Below are positions 1-4,171 of a stretch of DNA of 5,022 nt, one piece after another. Source of the stretch: Bacillota bacterium (GTDB lineage: Bacteria > Bacillota > Clostridia > Acetivibrionales > DSM-1351); NCBI GenBank assembly GCA_023412635.1, contig JAEYNI010000150.1:1-5022 (forward strand), read 5' to 3'. Every line of letters begins with the position of its first letter. The first letter of the stretch is position 1. The position numbers were made by a program, and so were the translations under genes. Below the pieces are notes generated by a model. That model did not search any database. It saw only the letters and a list, made by a program, of their open reading frames with translations, and had not been told where the DNA came from.

Positions 1-638
1 GGCTTAACACGCCTATGGAGGTTATCAAAAAAGGGATGAGCACCTTCAGACCGAGTGTAGAATTGAATCCCGGCCGATTCAATATATTCGATATGGGCGC
101 CTTCAAGGTTATGATAGATTACAGTCATAACATTGCTGGCTATTCTGCAGTGACCAAATTTATGCAAAAGATGAAGGCGAAACGTCTTGTGGGAATTGTG
201 GGCATGCCCGGAGACAGAATGGATGCAAATATTAGAGAAGTCGGGGAGCTTTGCGCAAGGTCTTTTGAGAAAATATATATTAAGGAAGATTTAGACTTAA
301 GAGGAAGAAAAAAAGGAGAAGTTGCGGAAATACTCGAAGAGAGTATATCGGGTACGGGCTACAAAAAAGAGAACATCGAAGTGATACTAAGTGAGACAGG
401 AGCGCTGGAAAAGTCCATGCTGGATGCACAACCCGGGGATTTAATCGTACTATTTTATGAGGAGTTTGACCCAGCAGTTCAGATGATTACCAAATTCAAA
501 AAAGAACAGGATGAGGTTAACCATGTTCTCGAAGGCAGCTTAAAGAGTATTGAAAAGGAAGGCGTCATCCCAATCAGCCTTGACCTTATTAACAATATTA
601 TGACAAAACCCGATATGGTAGAATTCAGAGATATGTAA
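1..638 (+). CDS. cphA: Cyanophycin synthetase, C-terminal part (5' truncated by window edge)
   Basis: This is the 3' end of cyanophycin synthetase, the cytoplasmic ATP-dependent ligase that builds multi-L-arginyl-poly-L-aspartate, a nitrogen and carbon reserve. The frame is open to the left edge (residues LNTP precede the Met at 15), so that Met is internal. About 211 residues are visible of a protein that is usually near 870-900 aa. What remains is the end of the Mur-ligase-like module. Counting from Met15, the visible motifs are NPGR (18-21), DYSHN (35-39, matching the family's DYxHN), GMPGDR followed by D70 (63-70), and KEDLDLRGR (90-98, matching the family's KEDxDxRGR). The ATP-grasp half lies outside the window. 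A tail of about 45 residues follows the last conserved block (around FYEEFDP, 147-153) and has no recognised motif. The gene ends in TAA, about 150 nt before the next gene. A cyanophycinase gene (cphB) upstream would be expected but cannot be seen. Confidence 0.93.
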   Translation, partial: LNTPMEVIKKGMSTFRPSVELNPGRFNIFDMGAFKVMIDYSHNIAGYSAVTKFMQKMKAKRLVGIVGMPGDRMDANIREVGELCARSFEKIYIKEDLDLRGRKKGEVAEILEESISGTGYKKENIEVILSETGALEKSMLDAQPGDLIVLFYEEFDPAVQMITKFKKEQDEVNHVLEGSLKSIEKEGVIPISLDLINNIMTKPDMVEFRDM

Positions 639-682
639 TATAATGAAAGAGGCGCGTGCTGTAAAAGATTAATATATGTTTA

Positions 683-688
683 TATAAA
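683..688 (+). promoter_or_regulatory. Possible -10 box in the cphA / next-gene spacer
   Basis: The hexamer TATAAA lies in a strongly A/T-rich stretch between cphA and the next gene. The sequence 17 nt upstream (TGTAAA, 660-665) matches the -35 consensus TTGACA at only three of six positions. If it is used, transcription would start near 695, just before the stem-loop at 704-743, which would then sit at the very 5' end of the leader. The call rests on sequence match alone and is weak. Confidence 0.22.
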
Positions 689-703
689 AGTGTTGGAATT
701 TCG

Positions 704-746
704 ACAGTTGGAGAAATTCTCTTTCAATTATTTCTCCAACTGTTTT
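704..746 (+). terminator. 14-bp perfect stem-loop, likely cphA terminator or leader hairpin
   Basis: ACAGTTGGAGAAAT (704-717) is exactly complementary to ATTTCTCCAACTGT (730-743), with a 12-nt loop and a short T run (743-746) after the second arm. This fits an intrinsic terminator about 65 nt past the cphA stop. The stem is not very G+C-rich and the T run is only four bases, so termination may be inefficient. It could also be a 5' leader hairpin of the downstream unit if the promoter lies upstream. The structure also argues that the following gene starts at 792 rather than at the in-frame GTG at 690. Confidence 0.55.
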
Positions 747-791
747 AAACCATTAAATATTCTTGTAGATTACATTTCATGGGGTGCGTTA

Positions 792-1433
792 ATGATAGAG
801 GTCTATTATTATGTAAAAACTGAAGATGTATCAGATATTCTTGATTGCGGGTTAAAGCTGTCTTCAAGTTACAACAGGGAGATAGTTATAGATGGCGAGG
901 AGATAAGGTGCTTCGCGGGACTGTTGAATCCCAAGGACAACCCTGAGCTATACAGGTCCTCCGAGTTCACCTGCCTGAAAATACAGGTTAAAAATGAGAA
1001 GTGTTTTGTTGCAGACAGGTTTTTATATGAAAATGCTCCAGACCAAAACTCTGAATTGGAGCTGTACTATAATTCTATAATACCTGTAGAAAAATATATT
1101 TTTGGAACTTACAGACTTCCTGAATGTTTAATAACTACTACTATTCTTTCGGGTGAGGCGGCCATTCTGGATAAAAGAATGGATTCGCCGGTTATTTATA
1201 CAAATTCGGAGGAATTATACATACATAATATTTTGCAGGAATTAAGAGAACGGCTTGCAGAATCTGACGATTTTCTTCTATATTACTTTTTTGATAAGCT
1301 GGTGGATGAAAAATACCTTGAAAAGCTGGAAAATGTCGAAAAAGGGACTGCCGTTTTTAGGACTACTGCAGGGAGAACCTATTGTATCAAAAGACCAGTA
1401 CTGACAAATTGGGATGGTGAAAAGACAGTTTGA
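792..1433 (+). CDS. Uncharacterised protein, 213 aa, first gene of the birA-coaX unit
   Basis: I do not recognise this protein. ATG at 792 is chosen as start because GGGGTG lies 5 nt upstream. The in-frame GTG at 690 has no ribosome binding site and would put the perfect stem-loop at 704-743 inside the coding sequence. The protein is soluble-looking, with no signal peptide or membrane segment. It opens with a Tyr-rich strand and helix (MIEVYYYVKTEDVSDILDCG, 1-20). A middle block has PVEKYIFGTYRLPECLI (98-114). Residues 141-182 look helical and charged, and a basic end carries TTAGRTYCIKRP (191-202). Four Cys (19, 40, 61, 71) are scattered without CxxC pairing. The N-terminal pattern (aromatic, T-x-D, IL-x-GL) loosely recalls the first strand and helix of ADP-ribosyltransferase-like folds, but no catalytic triad is evident. 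The stop overlaps the birA start by 4 nt, which implies co-translation with BirA. Confidence 0.8.
   Translation: MIEVYYYVKTEDVSDILDCGLKLSSSYNREIVIDGEEIRCFAGLLNPKDNPELYRSSEFTCLKIQVKNEKCFVADRFLYENAPDQNSELELYYNSIIPVEKYIFGTYRLPECLITTTILSGEAAILDKRMDSPVIYTNSEELYIHNILQELRERLAESDDFLLYYFFDKLVDEKYLEKLENVEKGTAVFRTTAGRTYCIKRPVLTNWDGEKTV
1416..1420 (+). promoter_or_regulatory. Ribosome binding site that decides the birA TTG start
   Basis: GGTGA lies inside the end of the upstream gene, 9 nt before TTG at 1430. The nearby ATG (1414) and GTG (1417) are in a different frame from birA, so the TTG that overlaps the upstream TGA stop is the only well-placed start. It gives the typical BirA N-terminus, beginning directly with the first helix of the DNA-binding domain. 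Confidence 0.6.
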
Positions 1434-2410
1434 AAAATCTAATTCTACATAAGCTTAAAGAAAAACAGGCATATGTTTCGGGGGAAGAGCTCAGCAACAG
1501 TCTTGGAGTATCACGGACAGCAGTCTGGAAGCATATTAATGAACTGAGGAAGGAAGGCTACATAATTGAATCCTCCTCAAAGAAAGGGTATATGCTTGTG
1601 GGATCTCCAGATATACTGGACAAAAGAGAACTTGTTATTCAGGAAGGTCAGCAGATAGGCCGTGAACTGTTCCATTTCGATGAAATAGACTCCACGAACA
1701 ATTATGCAAAGAAAGTGGCAAATGAAGGATGCCCCCACGGAACTGTAATTGTTGCTGAAAGGCAGACATTGGGCAGAGGCAGGGTGGGAAGACAATGGCA
1801 GTCCGATAACAGCTGCGGGCTGTGGTTCTCAACTGTGGTCAGACCTGATTTGGAACCTGAAAGGGTCCAGATTATAACACTTGCAGCAGCTATTGCCGTT
1901 GTGGAAGGAATAAAGGGAGAACTGGGAATTAATTGCGGAATCAAATGGCCTAATGATATAATATTAGATAGTAGCAAACTTGGAGGAATACTTACCGAGT
2001 TAAGTGCCGAGCCCGGCCATGTTAATTATGTGGTGGTAGGAATCGGTATTAATGTAAATCAGAACTTGAGCGATTTTGATACTGATTTACAGAATAAGGC
2101 TACCTCCATTTATATAAATACCGGAAAGAAATATTCCAGAGTAAGATTACTAGGCAGTATTTTAAGCTCTTTTGAAAAAATATACAGTACGTTCCTTAAA
2201 GGAAGGGCTGAAGAGATTATTGACAGATGGAACCGATACTCTGTTACCGTAGGAAAAGAAGTAAAAATCGTAAGTAAGGATATCGAATATATTGGAACTG
2301 CACAATCCATTGCATCAGATGGTAAACTTGTTGTAAAATGTAAGGATGGGAGAACAATTAACGTTTCGGCGGGAGAAGTTCAGGTAAGAGGATTGCTGGG
2401 GTATACATAG
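1430..2410 (+). CDS. birA: Bifunctional biotin--[acetyl-CoA-carboxylase] ligase / biotin repressor BirA
   Basis: BirA activates biotin with ATP to biotinyl-5'-AMP and transfers it to the acceptor lysine of biotin carboxyl carrier proteins (acetyl-CoA, pyruvate or related carboxylases). Versions with an N-terminal helix-turn-helix also repress biotin synthesis and uptake genes. The 326 aa match the two-function class. A winged HTH covers about 1-57 (EELSNSLGVSRTAVWKHINELR, 19-40, then KKGYML). The catalytic domain shows DSTN (87-90), the biotinyl-AMP loop GRGRVGRQW (115-123), KWPND (172-176, with the key Lys172), GGIL (185-188) and GIGINVN (204-210). A small C-terminal SH3-like domain occupies about 272-320. 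All key residues are present, so the enzyme should be active. The TTG start overlaps the preceding stop by 4 nt, and a 58-nt gap separates it from the next gene. No BirA operator was recognised in the window, so any repressor targets lie elsewhere. Confidence 0.95.
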   Translation: MKNLILHKLKEKQAYVSGEELSNSLGVSRTAVWKHINELRKEGYIIESSSKKGYMLVGSPDILDKRELVIQEGQQIGRELFHFDEIDSTNNYAKKVANEGCPHGTVIVAERQTLGRGRVGRQWQSDNSCGLWFSTVVRPDLEPERVQIITLAAAIAVVEGIKGELGINCGIKWPNDIILDSSKLGGILTELSAEPGHVNYVVVGIGINVNQNLSDFDTDLQNKATSIYINTGKKYSRVRLLGSILSSFEKIYSTFLKGRAEEIIDRWNRYSVTVGKEVKIVSKDIEYIGTAQSIASDGKLVVKCKDGRTINVSAGEVQVRGLLGYT

Positions 2411-2453
2411 GGTTCAAACATGTGCTATTATTTTATTTGTCGTTAGAAAGCTT

Positions 2454-2460
2454 AGGAGGA
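2454..2460 (+). promoter_or_regulatory. Strong ribosome binding site for the GTG-started disordered protein
   Basis: AGGAGGA lies 8 nt before the GTG at 2469. This near-perfect Shine-Dalgarno sequence fixes the start, since the encoded protein has no other Met. It also implies efficient translation, in contrast to the weaker site of the first gene in the unit. Confidence 0.75.
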
Positions 2461-2468
2461 ATTAACTA

Positions 2469-2942
2469 GTGGTTAAAAGGAATGATTACCAAAGAAAGAA
2501 TTTTTCAAAGGATGGAGTTCAAAATGGTGAGCATGTCAATTCAAACGCTCAGCAGAAGCCCTTTCAAAAGGATGCAGAGGTATCTCACAAGGATAACCAT
2601 GTAAGAAATAACAGACCTCCAAGAGACAATCAGCAGAGGGAAAACAACAATCAAACCCAGAGAAGAGAAAATAGGGATAATCAGAGCAGGGACAATTCTC
2701 AAAGAGACAACAATCAAAATCAACACAAGGAAAACTTCCAGAGAAATTACCATAGAGACAGAGACAATCAGAACAGAGAAGGAAGAGAAAACAGGGAGCC
2801 TGCAAGACAGCATTTCCAGCGGCCCCCTATAAAACCCCGTGCTGAAGAAACAGTTGCTGATATCGCTGCTGACATAAGCAGGATTGAAAAGGAAATAGAA
2901 CTTGAGATAAAAGAAATCCGAAGCCTAAGGCTTGGAGTTTAA
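2469..2942 (+). CDS. Asn/Gln/Arg-rich, probably disordered protein with C-terminal amphipathic helix, 157 aa
   Basis: I cannot assign a function. The GTG start is set by AGGAGGA 8 nt upstream, and the gene ends in tandem stops (TAA TAG). Residues 46-120 contain no Ile, Leu, Val or Met. They consist mainly of Asn, Gln, Arg, Asp and Glu, with RDN five times (52, 69, 74, 79, 98) and REN three times (57, 66, 106). This should be intrinsically disordered with balanced charge. A Pro/Arg link (QRPPIKPR, 117-124) leads into a different C-terminal segment, EETVADIAADISRIEKEIEL and onward (126-157). Hydrophobics there (V129, I132, I136, I139, I143, I147, I150) recur every 3-4 residues, as in an amphipathic helix or short coiled coil. 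There is no signal peptide, membrane segment or Cys. It sits between birA and coaX, and 34 nt separate its stop from the coaX ATG. A long tether with a docking helix, or RNA binding, are possibilities only. The ribosome binding site, position and C-terminal order argue that it is a real gene. Confidence 0.78.
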   Translation: MVKRNDYQRKNFSKDGVQNGEHVNSNAQQKPFQKDAEVSHKDNHVRNNRPPRDNQQRENNNQTQRRENRDNQSRDNSQRDNNQNQHKENFQRNYHRDRDNQNREGRENREPARQHFQRPPIKPRAEETVADIAADISRIEKEIELEIKEIRSLRLGV

Positions 2943-2976
2943 TAGGTAAAAATATTTATTGGTGCGGTGGAGGAAT

Positions 2977-3741
2977 ATGATTTTAGTAATAGACGTTGGA
3001 AACACACATATCGTTCTTGGTGTTTATGAAAAAACAGAACTTCTGGCCAGCTGGAGACTGAATACCGATAAGGAAAGAACTGCTGATGAACTCGGTATGT
3101 TTTTGCTTAATTTGTTTGACCATGCAGGTCTGAAGGCCGACAATATTGAGGCAGTTATTATAGCATCAGTTGTGCCTCCGATAATGTATACGCTGGAGCA
3201 CTCCATTAAAAAATATTTTAAGCTGGAGCCAATGATTGTCGGACCCGGTACAAAAACCGGAATAAATATAAGATGCCAGAATCCCAAGGAAGTTGGTAGC
3301 GACAGAATAGTAAATGCCGTTGCAGGGTACGAACTATATGGCGGTCCGTTGATAATTGTTGACATGGGCACAGCCACCACCTTCTGCGCTATATCTTCCA
3401 AAGGTGAATATATGGGTGGTGTTATTTGCCCGGGGATCAAGATCAGCTTGGAGGCACTGTTCCAAAAGGCTGCAAAGCTTCCACGGATAGACCTGATAAA
3501 ACCTGAGGGTGTTATTGGTAAAAATACCGTTTCCAGCATGCAGTCGGGTATATTTTACGGATATGTCGGACAGGTTGACTATATTGTTAAGAGGATGAAG
3601 CAGGAAATGCAGGAGGACGACATAAAGGTCATAGCCACAGGTGGTCTCTCCAGATTTATTGCAGAGGAATCAAGAACCATAAATCATATTAATCCTACTT
3701 TGTCACTGGAGGGCTTAAGGATAGTCTACGAGAGAAATTAA
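2977..3741 (+). CDS. coaX: Type III pantothenate kinase CoaX
   Basis: CoaX phosphorylates pantothenate with ATP to 4'-phosphopantothenate, the first step of coenzyme A synthesis, in the cytoplasm. Type III enzymes are dimers of the ASKHA fold, need a monovalent cation and are not feedback-inhibited by CoA. ATG at 2977 is preferred over the in-frame TTG at 2959 because GGTGGAGG lies just upstream and the protein then begins directly with the first ATP-binding strand. The resulting 254 aa is the usual family length. Visible motifs are DVGNT (6-10, phosphate-binding loop 1), GPGTKTGI (89-96), GSDR (107-110, with Asp109 as expected catalytic base), DMGTATT (129-135, phosphate loop 2 and cation site), GGVICPG (147-153) and TGG (221-223). 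No key residue is missing. It is the last gene of the unit and is followed 16 nt later by an intrinsic terminator. Adjacency to birA is common, and in some bacteria the two are fused. Confidence 0.96.
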   Translation: MILVIDVGNTHIVLGVYEKTELLASWRLNTDKERTADELGMFLLNLFDHAGLKADNIEAVIIASVVPPIMYTLEHSIKKYFKLEPMIVGPGTKTGINIRCQNPKEVGSDRIVNAVAGYELYGGPLIIVDMGTATTFCAISSKGEYMGGVICPGIKISLEALFQKAAKLPRIDLIKPEGVIGKNTVSSMQSGIFYGYVGQVDYIVKRMKQEMQEDDIKVIATGGLSRFIAEESRTINHINPTLSLEGLRIVYERN

Positions 3742-3757
3742 ATATTAACAAATAGAT

Positions 3758-3779
3758 AGGACGAGTTTTCGTCCTTTTT
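3758..3779 (+). terminator. Intrinsic terminator of the birA-coaX unit
   Basis: AGGACGA (3758-3764) pairs perfectly with TCGTCCT (3769-3775) across a 4-nt loop. The stem runs straight into a T run (3775-3779). It begins 16 nt after the coaX stop, as expected of a Rho-independent terminator closing the operon. Confidence 0.88.
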
Positions 3780-3820
3780 ATTAATTTATGCGCGTGCTAA
3801 ATTTTTCTTGATACATTAAA

Positions 3821-3843
3821 CAAAAGTGGCTTTGCCACCTTTG
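3821..3843. terminator. Compact hairpin, terminator-like when read on the minus strand
   Basis: CAAAAGTGGC (3821-3830) and GCCACCTTTG (3834-3843) pair over ten positions with one mismatch (A3825/C3839), around a TTT loop. On the + strand the T run after the stem is interrupted. On the - strand the stem is followed by TTTTGTTT, which looks more like an intrinsic terminator. It may back up the coaX terminator or block antisense transcription, but it could also be part of a larger structured element. Confidence 0.45.
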
Positions 3844-3902
3844 TTCCGTCCAGGAATTTAGGAAAAAAGTAAAATCTCTTGTTTATGGCTTTCTATGGAA
3901 TT

Positions 3903-3970
3903 CATGAGTTGTATATATTTATTGTGAAAAATTACTCAATCTTTCCTCAAACCTGCATGAGTTACGTATA
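3903..3970 (+). repeat. Short direct repeat CATGAGTT...GTATA, two copies
   Basis: CATGAGTTGTATA (3903-3915) recurs as CATGAGTTACGTATA (3956-3970), offset by 53 nt, close to five helical turns. The second copy overlaps the exact TATAAT at 3967. The pair could be a two-site operator or chance in A/T-rich DNA. Confidence 0.3.
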
Positions 3971-3972
3971 AT
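3967..3972 (+). promoter_or_regulatory. Exact TATAAT, possible distal promoter of the LDH/MDH-family gene
   Basis: This is a perfect -10 hexamer, but the sequence 17 nt upstream (TCCTCA, 3944-3949) matches the -35 consensus at only three positions and there is no extended -10 TGn. If used, it would give a leader of roughly 190 nt before the ATG at 4172. Confidence 0.3.
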
Positions 3973-4071
3973 TATCTCCTGAAGAAAACATTGTATACAG
4001 ATCAATTAAAAGTGCATAAAAATTTAAGCTTGGGCTAAAATATTAAATGTAATCTCAAAAAATAGCGATTT

Positions 4072-4100
4072 TTGGCAATAAAATATATTAAAACCATGAT
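4072..4100 (+). promoter_or_regulatory. Candidate sigma-A promoter of the LDH/MDH-family gene
   Basis: TTGGCA (4072-4077, five of six matches to TTGACA) is spaced exactly 17 nt from CATGAT (4095-4100, four of six matches to TATAAT). Transcription would start near 4107, giving a leader of about 65 nt. This is the best-spaced pair in the spacer. Confidence 0.45.
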
Positions 4101-4108
4101 TTTTATGT

Positions 4109-4124
4109 TTGTAAGTTAATACAA
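4109..4124. promoter_or_regulatory. Interrupted palindrome TTGTA-N6-TACAA, possible operator
   Basis: TTGTA (4109-4113) and TACAA (4120-4124) are inverted around AGTTAA. The site lies immediately downstream of the predicted transcription start, where a repressor would block initiation. The outer bases resemble those of redox repressor Rex sites (TTGTTAA-N4-TTAACAA), but the element is 2 bp shorter and the inner bases do not match, so assignment to Rex is not supported as it stands. Confidence 0.3.
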
Positions 4125-4158
4125 GTTGTGATACGCTAATAGCAATTGCGAAAAAAAT

Positions 4159-4164
4159 GGAGGG
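4159..4164 (+). promoter_or_regulatory. Ribosome binding site of the LDH/MDH-family gene
   Basis: GGAGGG ends 7 nt before ATG at 4172. It sets that ATG as the start, and the protein then begins at once with the nucleotide-binding strand. Confidence 0.8.
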
Positions 4165-4171
4165 AATTTGT

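Larger units (their letters stand above)
3780..4171. other. Long non-coding region before the LDH/MDH-family gene
   Basis: About 390 bases lie between the coaX terminator and the last gene. I see no convincing reading frame in the parts I read. For example, ATG at 3894 closes after about ten codons, and there is no good ribosome binding site before the one at 4159. The region is very A/T-rich. It holds a hairpin (3821-3843) inside a longer possible stem, a direct repeat of CATGAGTT, an exact TATAAT (3967-3972), a better promoter candidate (4072-4100) and a short palindrome (4109-4124). Its size suggests a control region or a short untranslated RNA. No known riboswitch class was recognised. 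Confidence 0.6.

Noticed and set aside
690..791. In-frame GTG extension of the unknown protein (34 extra residues)
   Set aside because: There is no ribosome binding site before 690, and the segment contains the perfect 14-bp stem-loop. ATG at 792 has GGGGTG at a suitable distance.
1577..2310. Several open frames on the minus strand within birA
   Set aside because: They lie wholly inside a well-supported gene, lack recognisable motifs and overlap one another. They are antisense shadows.
2600..2800. Tandem DNA repeat or CRISPR-like array in the AGAGACAAT-rich stretch
   Set aside because: The AGAGACAA and AGGGACAA units are irregular in spacing and sequence, and are explained by repeated Arg-Asp-Asn codons in a coding region. 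No equal-length spacers are present.
2536..2813. Two minus-strand frames of about 90 codons opposite the disordered protein, one Cys/Phe-rich and one Val/Leu-rich and membrane-like
   Set aside because: Their odd composition is the mirror of the purine-rich Arg/Asn/Glu codons on the + strand, and neither was supported by any family motif. The + strand gene has the strong ribosome binding site and operon spacing.
2959..2976. TTG start for CoaX six codons upstream
   Set aside because: GGTGGAGG lies between the TTG and the ATG at 2977, and the protein family begins directly with the MxLxIDxGNT strand, so ATG at 2977 is the start.
3024..3539. Minus-strand frame of 171 codons inside coaX
   Set aside because: CoaX on the + strand has every family motif and the correct length. 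The antisense protein shows no recognisable family pattern.
4058..4073. AAAAAT-AGCG-ATTTTT hairpin as a terminator or attenuator
   Set aside because: The stem is only six A/T pairs and would be unstable. Its second arm overlaps the candidate -35 box.
4109..4126. Canonical Rex operator
   Set aside because: The outer TTGT and ACAA are present, but the spacing is 2 bp short and the inner TAA/TTA bases do not match. It is kept only as an unassigned palindrome.
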